A stretch of 64,000 nucleotides of DNA from Mytilinidion resinicola (taxonomy: Eukaryota; Ascomycota; Dothideomycetes; Mytilinidiales; Mytilinidiaceae): NCBI RefSeq assembly GCF_010093595.1, contig NW_022985443.1:706928-770927 (forward strand). Direction: 5' to 3'. The position numbers and the translations under genes were made by a program. Below the pieces are notes generated by a model. That model did not search any database, was not told where the DNA came from, and worked only from the letters and a program-made list of their open reading frames with translations. Shown here one piece after another: positions 52,181 to 62,050 of this stretch. The first letter of the stretch is position 1. Each line of letters begins with the position of its first letter.

Positions 52181-53968
52181 TTATCCCCTCCTCTTCGGCC
52201 CCATAACCCTCTGCTTCGGAAACACCAACGGGATCCGCAGTTTCGCCATCCGGTGCGCGACGGCCTCCGCTTTCGATTTTATCCTGTAGCGTTCGCGCTC
52301 CGTGTCGGTGGGGGTGGAGTCGCGCGCGCCGATTTCTTTGAAGAGGGTCATGAGTCTGGAGTCTGGTAAGTAAATGGACAGCAAGACGTGCTTCTTAAGT
52401 ATGTATTTGTAATTGAATGTGTGGATCAGAAGTGCACAGAGTGCTGGTTTTGTAGTCAGGTGGCGGGGTCTTAAGCCGCCTCTTAAACACGGACCAATTG
52501 TTTTCATCATATTGTGGGAGAAGAGAATAAAGGACGAGAAAAACTTGTACGTACTCAGGCGTCGTCATCTTCAAATCGTCTTTCAGATCGTAGGTGTCGA
52601 CAACAAAGTCGTCTACGATGAGAGCGGCGGCGCAGACGTGAGAAATGAGGTAGTTGAGGTGCCATCGAGTGAGTTCAGCACTGTGGGAAAGCAGTCAGTA
52701 TAGATGCGCTTCTATAGGACGGTAAAGGGGTTCCAACGTACTTCTCATTCGCAAACTTCCTTTTCAACGCTTGCACCAACGGCGCATTCCCGCCCATAGC
52801 CTCGTTGAATTTATCTCGAAAGGGGATCGTATAGGGCCCCCTTCCGCCCCTCTGTCGCAACTGGTCTTTAAACATCATCAGCAGCAAAATAAATCGCAGC
52901 ACCTTCAACTTCTTGATATCCTTGCCCGCCGCCAGTGTCTGTATCCGCTTCGCCACGAACCGGCTGTTCACTTTTACCGGCACTTTCGCTTCCGCTGCAT
53001 CTACCCAGTCTTTCACGTTGATCAAGCCCATGATCTCGTTCCCTATTAGCGAAGAGATGGTGTAGACCTCAGCGGGTATCTTGGCGTCTAGATTTGCCTT
53101 TGGCCGCGGCTTCCCCTCTTCCATCGCAGCAGTCTGCTCGTCTTTCGTGGGCATATTCGAGGTAGAGGCTTCCATGGCGCTGAGCACGGCGGCGGCCACG
53201 GTATCGGAGGGAGGTGGGGGAATAGTGCCACCGGGCGATGCGAGTCGAGGGAGGTCGCGGGTGATGGCGTTGGTGGTGCGGTCGTCGATTGCCTTTCTGG
53301 TTTTCTTGTTGCCGAATTCCATGCCTAGGGTTTCGAGTTTGCTTGCGATCTGCACGCGCCATCGTTGTTAGTAAAGGGATATTGAGCTCGGGAGGGCTTG
53401 GGAGCATACTGTTGGTCGCTTTAGCTGTGCAGCTGCTTCCCGATCTCGCCGTAGTTCTTCCTCCTCGCTTCGCAATGTGCTCCGGACTGTGACTTTATGT
53501 GCCTCCATGAGCTTGAGCTCGCCGCTGTCAGGGTCGTAGATGCCGACGTAGTGCCTAAGCAGGCTGTCGGCGCTGCCGTCTTTCTCTTCTCGGGCTGTGT
53601 AGTCTAGCATTGGGTGGTCGGAGGAGTGCAGGATGAGCTTCGCAGGGAGCTTTTTGCCAGGGGGCAAGACGCCTCCCACAACGCCGCTCTTGTAGGGCTT
53701 GAGTGCGATCTTGGAGGGAAATGAGAGCCCGGGCGTGGATGCTGTAGAGTGTTAGCTGGCTGCATACGTCAATGGTCCATTGAACAAGCAGAGATAGGCA
53801 AATGTCATTGAGTTCCAGCTCTCTCGAGAATTGCATACCTATAACAGGCCCCAGTACATCGTTATCCTCCAGCAGCTGAACCTTGACCGTCTCCGGCGCA
53901 TGAAAAGCCACCTTCTTCGGAGGCCGGTCTCCTTTCTCCGACTCTCTCTTTCTCTTCTTTTCCGACAT
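52181..53968 (-). CDS. RPA49: RNA polymerase I subunit A49
   Basis: Five exons (53968-53839, 53741-53410, 53349-52742, 52680-52555, 52355-52181) give 456 aa. A49 binds A34.5 in polymerase I and aids initiation and elongation on rDNA. The start MSEKKRKRESEKGDRPPKK is a basic nuclear-type N-terminus. The N-terminal half has the dimerisation beta-barrel (STPGLSFPSKIALKPYK, ILHSSDHPMLDYTAREEKD, HYVGIYDPDSGELKLMEAH). The C-terminal half has the tandem winged-helix region (KVNSRFVAKRIQTLAAGKDI, KLKVLRFILLLMMFKDQL, LTRWHLNYLISHVCAAALIV). The end is basic (VFPKQRVMGPKRRG). All splice phases sum to an intact frame. The last intron is 199 nt. Confidence 0.93.
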
Positions 53969-54161
53969 GGTGTACAGGTGTGTTGGGCATACAGGTTGCG
54001 CGGGGATGGTGTCTTGAAAAGGGTGAAGGTCGGCGAACAAAATTTCGGTGGAGCCTGCCAAGAGTTTCCCGGCCTCACACCGGCATCCCGTCCCGCGCTC
54101 TTAGCGTGCCGACTCCAGAGCAGACGTCATCCCAGGCCGCGTCTGTTCGTGGTGTTGATGC
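53969..54161. promoter_or_regulatory. RPA49 promoter
   Basis: About 190 bp upstream of RPA49, bounded on the right by the half foldback element. No specific site stands out. Confidence 0.35.
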
Positions 54162-54294
54162 TTGAAACAGGTAGCACGATATCCCAATGTGCACCCAAGC
54201 AATTCCCTTTGCCGTTCAGGAAACCGAGCTGCTCACGCTCCAGCCCGAGCTGTGGCTGTGCTGGGGGAGCGCACCCTGAGCCGAGACTGAGCTG
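54162..54294 (+). mobile_element. Half copy of the foldback element
   Basis: Starting at GAAACAGGTAG and including CCAATGTGCACCCAAGCAA, CCCTTTGCCGTTCAGGAA and CTGAGCCGAGACTGAG, this stretch aligns with the loop and right arm of the foldback element at 60003-60130. Only the right arm is present. It lies immediately 5' of the DnaJ remnant, where a J-domain exon would be expected. Confidence 0.7.
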
Positions 54295-54412
54295 TATCAC
54301 CAATCACCACCGAAGAGTGGCGCAGCTATGTAGCGCCCATGTCGCGAGGCTGTGGCCTCGAGAGCAAAGACGACCAGTATACCACTCTCGCGCAGCAATC
54401 GGCACCGCCTAG

Positions 54413-55873
54413 CTATCGCATTCACCGGGGAACATTAAAAATGACCCTGATCTACCGGATCGCGCCCAGCCTGATAAACCTCCTGCCAATGGTAGAGGCG
54501 GACGCACGTTCAACTTCTCAACAGGTGGAGACTTCTTTGATCCAGAGTCATTTTTTTCGGAATTCCTCCGTGGAGGCGGCGCAGGTGTTGGATTGAATGA
54601 AAAGAGCGACAGAGCGAGACGTTCACCACATCCAGAGATGAAACCTGAGAGAGGCGATACCGACGAAGTGAACACCGACGACGAGTGGGATGCCTGCCGT
54701 CGAACCTCCGTGCCACACCAGTCATCTACCGATCGTGCGAGACCGTTCAATACTACACGTAACCACCGCTCAAACTCGAGATCTCGGCACAGTCCCCGAG
54801 GTTATGAGCCTCGATACCAGGAGCGCAAGCCGACGCCCCGTTCAGGACAGAATTATATGGAAGATGACCATGGGGATGAGTATCCTCATCATCATACACT
54901 TCCTAGGCGCGATCATTCTCCAGATTGGCAGCATGACACAGGTCATGATCCTTACGCTGATCCATATTATGGTTACGGGAGAGACTCCTACGGAAATCCC
55001 CCTTACAGAAGACAGCCACCACCTCAACCACCACCTGTACCTCTACCTCCACAAACAGAGTCCAAAACAGATAAGCCGACCAAAAGTAGCTTTCACTTTT
55101 CTAGTCCCGAATCCATCTTCTCTAAATTTCTACGTAGTGGCGGTACGGGTACTGGTGACGAAGACGTCTTCTCGGACTTCGGCGGCGGCTCCTCAGACTT
55201 CGGTACCCGGCCTAACGAGGACACTTCCAGAGGTCGAGAGAGATCACGAAGTCCAGAAATTACTGTCGTCGAAAGACCTCTATCTTTGACGTTGGAGGAT
55301 TTGTTCAACGGCACAAGCAGAAAGATGAAGATCAAGCGAAAAGTTTTCGACCCTGCAACTGGGGAGACTAAGACGGAAGATCGCATTCTGGAGGTACTGA
55401 TCAAAAAGGGACTCAAAGCGGGCTCGAAAATCAAATTCTCCGATGTAGGGGATCAAACTGAGGGTAGTAGGCAAGACCTACACTTCATACTATCTGAGGT
55501 CAGTTCGTTGCACTGCGTTAATCTTCATAAACCAACGGCTCATTCTAAACAGAAAGTACACCCGCTCTTCAGGAGGTACGGTCACGACCTTCACTACTCA
55601 GTCACTCTTAGCTTGAAAGAAGCACTTTGTGGGTTCAAACGTAACATTATGACGATAGATGGGAAGTCCGTTCCTCTCAGTCGCCCGGGACCCATACAAC
55701 CTGACTTCAAGGAACATTTCCCCGGATTGGGAATGCCCGTGTCCCAGAAACCGGACGAGCGCGGCGATTTGGTCGTAGGATTCAAGATCAAACACCCACA
55801 GTCTCTCACCGCCAGGCAGAAGAAGGTCTTAAACAGGGTGTTCACCAACATTGAGAGCGGGAAACCGATGTAA
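54413..55873 (+). pseudogene. DnaJ/Hsp40 C-terminal remnant lacking the J domain
   Basis: After a probable acceptor (CCTAG, 54408-54412) the frame encodes a Gly/Phe-type segment (TFNFSTGGDFFDPESFFSEF), a polar spacer, a second similar segment (SFHFSSPESIFSKFLRSGG) and the class B Hsp40 C-terminal domain (LTLEDLFNGTSRKMKIKRKV, KKGLKAGSKIKFSDVGDQ, VHPLFRRYGHDLHYSVTL, GLGMPVSQKPDERGD). A 54-nt intron (55499-55552) is spliced by family alignment. No J domain or HPD motif is present in the 440 bp upstream, where a half transposon copy sits. The first in-frame ATG is at 54638, after the first Gly/Phe segment. It could still make a 393-aa J-less protein, but loss by rearrangement is more likely. Confidence 0.75.
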
Positions 55874-56314
55874 ATGATCCACCCAGTGTTGGATGAAAAG
55901 GCACGCCCCGCCTAAGATTAGGGGGACCGGAAAATAAGTGACATTATATACTTCCAACATCCAAGGGGACACGAAAACCAGGAGAATATTATGCCACCTA
56001 GGCAAAAGCAATACAACAGCCTTGGACTTGCTCTCAACGATTGTGCATCTAGTGTCGCTTCCTGGTAATATCTCAATGCCTTGATAGTGATAGGTGTGCA
56101 GAGACTGATATCAGAAAAAAGGCCGCTCAAGGCTTTGGTCATAGGCAAGGGTGAGCAGACTGAGGAGAACTGTGAGCCGAAGCTGAGCCGGGCCTGAGTT
56201 TGGTTACTCCCCGGCGCAGTCAGACATACCTCACCAGAAACTACCAAGTATTAGCAAGGGGCCTCAAAGCTATCCTGGGTCACAAATTAGGGCCCTGTAC
56301 AGTTTTATAAGCCT
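55874..56314. other. Intergenic region before the LTR
   Basis: AT-rich sequence following the DnaJ remnant. Stretches such as GCTGAGCCGGGCCTGAG (56177-56193) vaguely recall the foldback element, but the match is short. No gene is seen. Confidence 0.35.
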
Positions 56315-56753
56315 TGTAAGTGTCACAGGAGTAGCCCGCACCACAGGCCTAACTACCTGGGCTCTAATCCCACCCTCGCACGTGATAGGGTCACGTGACC
56401 ATATGCACTCTCTCCTTGTAGATACTTCTTCAGTCTTTAGTTAGTGGTAGTACAACCTACCTCTACAAAGGTACCTACAAGCTAAGCCCCTAACAATAAA
56501 CTTAAATTACTTTAGGGAGCATTCTCCGCCCTCATTAGCGTAGAGTGCGCCATATTACAGGGCGAGTAACCTGTTAGACAGGAGGTAGAGAGTTGAACAC
56601 TGCCCAAACGGCAGCGTAGCTGCCGAGCGAGTATATAGAGAGAGTACGCTCTCTGTTTCCACTCCTAGTTCCTTAACCTTTGTAACGTATTCTTCTTGTA
56701 GCTAGCTGCAGGTCTTAGACCATAATATCATAATTTGCATCACGGCCCTTACA
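56315..56753. mobile_element. Probable solo LTR
   Basis: A 439-bp stretch begins TGTAAGTGTCAC and ends CGGCCCTTACA, with the 6-bp terminal inverted repeat TGTAAG/CTTACA typical of retrotransposon LTRs. Inside are a TATATAGAGAGAG TATA-like region at 56631-56643, a pyrimidine-rich stretch after it, and two CACGTG sites (CACGTGATAGGGTCACGTG). No second LTR or internal coding region is visible within the window, and no clear 5-bp target duplication flanks it, so it may be an old or partly rearranged solo LTR. Confidence 0.5.
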
Positions 56754-59700
56754 ACTCCTGACTCTTGTCAGAAAAATCATGAACTGAAACGTCCTGTACG
56801 CAGTTGGTATTAGTGAGGGCATTATGTAGGTAGCCTAGTACAATGAGTTTTCGAAGAGACTCCCTGCGAGCCTACTTCACAGCCTTCTCCAGCTGCCATT
56901 CATCCATATTTGCTTTAGGCATAACGCTTCTCAGCCTCGCATAATTTTTTTTTCACCAAGCCGCCCTCACAAGTCCACCTGCTCCGCTGGGAGGCCTCTT
57001 CAAGCTGCACTCAGCCGTCTCGTCATCGTCAGCCTCGCTACCATGTGGTTCTCAATGAAGCCCTCCCGGAGGAGCCTTCTTAGTACCGGGATTCATTAGC
57101 AGGCTGAGAGGCCTCGTGTGCCTCCGGAACTGAGGCGAACGCAGGTGCTCGTAGGACCAGTGGTTAAATCCCGCATCTCACATGCTGACCAGTCAGCTTT
57201 CTGCATTCCTAGACAAAGACGGAAGGAATTCATAGGTCCTATACGAAGTGTTTGGAGTTTCTATCATTACGAATGCCTCCACAATACTGTATATTTTGAA
57301 AAACGCATGCTCTCGGTAAAATTAGTCCTCAACAGCTACAGCCTATTAGGACGCTGCACATAAGCAAACAAGGCTCGCTTGGTGCTCGCCTTTTCAAGAA
57401 ACAGTTTCCAGAGCGTACAGCGCTGATACTGCGCCGCAGATGTTGCCTGATCGAAAGATGGCCTGCCTTGAAAAGCTGGCAGTGGGCATAAATTGGTATC
57501 AGGGGGCCAGCTACCGATCGAGAGAGTGAGCATTGCTAGCAGGGATCTAAGCCCACTATGTGCCCTATATTCTCTCAATACTTATTATCAGATCCCTCCG
57601 TTCGTGCAGACAGGTGGAATCTCGATTTCTTTTAGTTGCTCATACTTAGCTAAATCAAAGTTAAAAGAAAGAGTAAAGTTGAGAATTTTTGGGGCTATCG
57701 ATACCATCCAGAAAGAACGTAACAACCTCACTCTCGTCCAGCGCTCCGGCAATGTTACTTCGTATCATGTTCCCCAATGTTTTACTGCCCGGGCGTTTCT
57801 TCGTGCAAATTGCTGCGTTTCTGCATTATTATTCATGTCCATATCCTGCGTTATATCTAGGCGCGGAAATAGGCGCATAGCATCAATCGAGTACTGACGG
57901 AGTTGATCCAGCGGTAAGCGGACGTTATGTTCCGGGAAGTAATGCCACTCCGTTTCTGTCGATCAATACTCAGCTACGGTACCTATTCTTCTTCACTCGT
58001 GGGACTTCACATACCAGAGTGAGCTATACTCGACCATTGAAAATATACCTATTCCTATTCCAATGCTTTCCCTAGACGTACTCTCATGTTGCCCCGGACG
58101 TCACGTTAATTGTATCTTAGATGGAAACGAGATATAACTCTGGTGGTGACTACTTACGCCTTCAACAGATGGCGTGTAAACTGCTGCGTCTGTATGTGCA
58201 CCGTTTTCTACTCTGCTGTAGAGAACCAATTGCTCGTTTGATCTGGCAGCCAGTTAGAATGCTCCTACGCACATCTGTACACACGTCTCAGCTGGACAAG
58301 GTTCACCTGTTGTTTGCCACTATTGCCACAGTTGCCACCGTTGCTGCCGTTGCAACCGGTGCCACCTGCAATCCCTGTTCTATTCACTATTTAGCCACTC
58401 GTTAGCACCTCAATACAACTCATGCTTTCCTCACTGATCCTTTGCCCTTCCTACGCCAGCCGCCATGATCAGAGCGGCTATTAATCTTACAGGTGATAGG
58501 GGCTATCTGTCTTGTATGAAGCACGAAACGTCCCATCGCCAAACTTGACCTAGAAGCCTCGTTGACCATTGACCTTTCCGGATCAGCCGCGGGTTCCTTT
58601 GAGAGTCATACTCGCGGATATTTATCTTACCACCGTCCACCCGCCATTGTTTGGATTAGGCGATACTACCATGTAGCAGACCATGATGACTCGTGTGTCC
58701 AGATATTGACAAAAAGGGCCAATTTCGACTTACAGAGGCTGGAAGTTGGAAGGCAAACAGGGCTCGGAGCGGGGGAAAGCGAGGTTCGTGTATTTGCATG
58801 GCTGACACCGTGCAAGGCTGAAGTGTGCAAGGTTGTACGTGACTGTTAGTATTCACGCTGCAGCTGGCATTGTCTAAGATATCCGTTGTAGAAGCCAGCT
58901 GAACATCTCTTTCAGCTTATATGTTCTACGCTACTGATTAGCGTCAAGCCCCTAGGGGGTGGCCCCTTTAAAGTAGCCAGAGAGCCGCTCTTATCACACG
59001 CCTTTGTAGTACATTAGGCGGTGCATAAAAAGCAAAGAGTTCAACCTCATCTTAGCCGAACCAGTAGGTAAATAGTACTCAGGCGTGCGTGAGCCCACCA
59101 TTGGACAAGGCGACGAATTTGGAGGCTCGGCAATTAGCCAAAAGCTTTGAAGTTCTTTGTAGTGAACCAGGCTGAGACATTCCCATCCCACACGGCGACA
59201 TCCGTGGCTAATGTGCTAGCCCTGCCGTTAGGATTAAGTCTGTCTCTCTTATACCTTTAGAGGGTTGAACGTCTTAGGGGATAGTTGGGGGAGAAGAAGG
59301 GTAAGGATGATAAGGGGTGTGCACACAAGGTTTATAACTACTAGGTAGAGAAAAGAGATATATAATAGGTTAGGGGTTAATGAAAAATATCTAGGTTAGG
59401 GAACTAACTCTAGTAACTAGACTGTAGGAGTAACTTACTTTACAGGCAAACCGCCCACCTGACTAACTTTCTAGTAGCAGGCTATCTAAGCCTAGCTCTA
59501 TATACTGCACGAAGTCCCTCCGACTACACGCTAGCGGACGGAATCTACTCTGTACATGGTTCAATACACCTCCGTCGGCTTTATAGATCTCACTTATATG
59601 GAAGGGCTATACGCCAATGGAGGAACTACAAGCCAATCTCCTATCCACGAGCTAATAGTAGTCCTGATCACGTTACTTCCCCTGATTATATATGTAACTC

Positions 59701-59854
59701 GATATTCAAATACAATTTATGTTATTAGGTTGCATGAGAGGCAGTTCCGTGTCAATTTAAAGGGGGGCTTAGAGCCCTTATATGCATAGCCTGGAAGGAC
59801 CTGGCAGGACTACGGGGCTTTCCGAGGCAGGGTGGGCGTCCCTATCTCTGTCGA
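56754..59854. other. Gene-poor repeat-like region
   Basis: About 3 kb without any supportable gene. Short open frames (57118-57363, 57493-57897, 58121-58405, 58562-58849) lack domains, splice joins and codon consistency. A GTTGCCACC-type minisatellite lies at 58317-58370. From 59270 to 59520 the sequence is very AT-rich with many CTAG/TAGG motifs, as in decayed transposons. Confidence 0.45.
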
Positions 59855-59898
59855 ATACAGGGCCTAAATCTGGGGCCTCAAGTCTCAACTTAGGATCC

Positions 59899-60104
59899 GC
59901 TCACCCCACCACAGCCACAGCCACAGCTCAGGCTGGAGCATAAGCAGCTCAGTTCCCTGAACGGGAGAGCAAAGTGCGTGTGTGCACATTGGGGTGTTGA
60001 AACAGGTAGTTCAACACCCCAATGTACACCCAAGCAACTCCCTTTGCCGTTCAGGAAGCTGAGCTACTCACCTGTACGCCAGCTTCAGCTGTGTTGGGGT
60101 GAGC
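59899..60104. mobile_element. Foldback (long inverted repeat) element
   Basis: Two arms of roughly 95-104 bp (59899-60002 and 60010-60104) are inverted copies around the short spacer CAGGTAG. The inner ends TTGGGGTGTTGAA and TTCAACACCCCAA are exact complements, the CCCTGAACGG/CCGTTCAGG blocks match, and the outer ends GCTCACCCCA and TGGGGTGAGC pair. Weaker pairing continues outward to about 59855 and 60165. There is no coding capacity. It has the form of a foldback MITE or a palindromic terminal repeat, and a half copy sits at 54162-54294. Confidence 0.75.
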
Positions 60105-60699
60105 GCATCCTGAGCCGAGACTGAGCAGCTCGCCCAATTTTGAGCCCAAGAATCTGGACCCTCCACTCTACACAGCACAACGACGCACAAGCAGTCCATG
60201 TCCCGGTTGTAGACCGCAACTACCCTTGCGGTTAGCTCTGCTGGCATGGAAAGCCGCAATGGAGCACTGGTCGACCGTCCAACTAAAAGTATGTTGTATC
60301 TGATATAAAGAGGGACAGTGCTGAGTGTTGAAAGATTATTATTCCATTCGCAGTAGCCCTTATTTTTACATCTGTTGTATATGTGACAACGAGCGTGGCT
60401 CTTTACTACATACCAAGCTAGAAAAGACTCGAGAAGGGGAGTATTGTCATATACCACAAGCCGTGTTATATCCGCGCCGCGGAGTGTTAGATAGGCACAT
60501 CCGTAATAGTTTGAGAGTGCCTGGTGAACACCCTCGTAGGTTGCGTATTTTTCCTAGCAGCGACTGGATCAAGCAAGGTGTTCAGACATTCTTCGAGCCT
60601 TTGGTCGACCGTGCAATAAATGTTCTCGTCGTCATATTCTAGTCGGTACAAAAAACACCATGAGAAAACCAAACAGCGCGAGGAGCCGAAATAAAGATT
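60105..60699. other. Spacer between the two inverted-repeat elements
   Basis: AT-rich sequence with open frames at 60068-60457 and 60325-60642 that lack domain or splice support. The last eight bases, TAAAGATT, form the left target duplication of the next element. Confidence 0.4.
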
Positions 60700-60857
60700 G
60701 GGGACTGATAATCTCACACCCCCTAATTCCTCTACGCACACCCCCCTTTTCGCTATTCGCACAACCCCCCCCTCTTGGCGCTTCACCACCTTCTGATTGG
60801 CTTGGAGCAGCGCGGAGCTTCCTCCGGGCATTCACATTTACCTCTCTCTGCACGTGA

Positions 60858-61030
60858 TGCTATACGCGAGGCCGTATGTGAGCTTGTACATGAGGCTATA
60901 CGTGAGGCTATACGAATCGGCATGACTATACAGCCTCTCTGTTTTGCAGCTTATCCTTTCTGTTTCCTTCAGCTGTATATATAGTTGTACGTGAGGCCGT
61001 AAGTGATGCTGTACGTGATGCCGTATGTAT
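60858..61030. repeat. 12-bp minisatellite GGCTATACGTGA-like
   Basis: Degenerate units such as GAGGCTATACGT, GAGGCCGTATGT, GATGCTGTACGT and GATGCCGTATGT recur in two blocks inside the inverted-repeat element. Some units contain ACGTGA. They may be transposase-binding subterminal repeats or slippage products. Confidence 0.65.
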
Positions 61031-61111
61031 AGCTAAATGCGCAGTGCTAATATGCCCAAGGAGCATGCCGAAACTATCAAAACGTCGCCTTGTAGAGGCT
61101 CTTTCCATCAA

Positions 61112-61180
61112 GCCTGGCTCGCCTGCATTGCCGCCTGCATTGCTACCTGCATTGCCACCTGCATTGCCACCTGCATGGCC
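61112..61180. repeat. 12-bp minisatellite GCCTGCATTGCC-like
   Basis: Five to six units of the type ATTGCCACCTGC occur head to tail in the right half of the inverted-repeat element, directly inside its right terminal repeat region. Confidence 0.7.
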
Positions 61181-61352
61181 GCTTGTGCTCGCTCATTCAC
61201 TTCTAAGAGGAGCACGAGAGGAAGCTCTGAAGAGTCGGCCCGGCCGCTCTAGCCAATTACGAGATCAGACGAGAGGGGGGGCGTGCGAATAGCGAAAAGG
61301 GGGTGTGCGTGGAGGAATTAGGGGATGTGAGATTATCAGTCCCCTAAAGATT

Positions 61353-62050
61353 TTCACGGTAGATAATTTCTTAAAACCCGACAATCTCTGGTGAGGTACG
61401 TTTAGGCATCTTTTGGAGGACGCAGGACATAGTATGCGGGTTTCATATGCACTGTCTACGTTAAAGTCGACAAGCTCCAGGCCCGTTTTCCGCACCACAT
61501 TAAACCATTTTACAACTAATAAGCATTGAATTATTATCTAAGGCCAATAGATTTATCGTTCCCTAGATTTGATGCACGAAAGGCGATGTCTCATGCACCG
61601 ACGAGAGCTGAAGAGCTGAAAAAAGAGGGGAAACGCCACATAACGCTCAACTTCATCTGATATTGGCCCCAACAACACCACATGATGCCGCAAAGTGTTA
61701 CGATTGGCAGTGTTTTGTTTGAAACCTTGAAAACTCTGCACATGACTGAGCTTGGTGCTGGACAGGACTCGTATCGACTGCGTCAATCATCTCATTCGTG
61801 GACTTGGCGGCTTGGCTTGATGCCCTACGCCCACCAGTCATCACACCGTGCAGGTGGAAATGAATGATTGAGTGGGCAGGGAGCTGAGCGGGCTGAGAGC
61901 TGAATGAGCGTATAAACTTAGACAGCATTAATCCCGCATTTTTCATCACCTCATCTGCCTTTTACTCGCTATTGATTTGCACTAGCCCTCATGAAAATAT
62001 ATTGAAATATCCTCTACTCTTACTATCTTTGTGGTCGTTGATAGAAAACC
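61353..62050. other. Promoter region of the neprosin gene
   Basis: About 700 bp of AT-rich sequence right of the inverted-repeat element. The last 100 bases before the ATG contain pyrimidine-rich stretches (CTCTACTCTTACTATC). No other gene is supported. Confidence 0.4.

Larger units (their letters stand above)
60700..61344. mobile_element. 645-bp terminal-inverted-repeat element with 8-bp target duplication
   Basis: The left end GGGGACTGATAATCTCACAC is mirrored by the right end, whose complement reads GGGGACTGATAATCTCACAT. The inverted repeats continue for about 80-100 bp through CCCCTAATTCCTC, ACGCACACCCCC and TTTTCGCTATTCGCAC. TAAAGATT is present directly on both sides (60692-60699 and 61345-61352), a perfect 8-bp target-site duplication. 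Eight bases point to a hAT-type or similar cut-and-paste family. The interior has no transposase, only two minisatellites, so it is non-autonomous. Confidence 0.85.

Noticed and set aside
54339..54596. Plus-strand frame beginning MSRGCGLESKDDQ, upstream of the DnaJ remnant
   Set aside because: It overlaps the DnaJ frame in another phase and contains no J-domain motif, so it is a shadow.
57493..57897. Plus-strand frame of 134 codons in the repeat region
   Set aside because: No domain, mixed composition, and surrounded by transposon-like AT-rich sequence.
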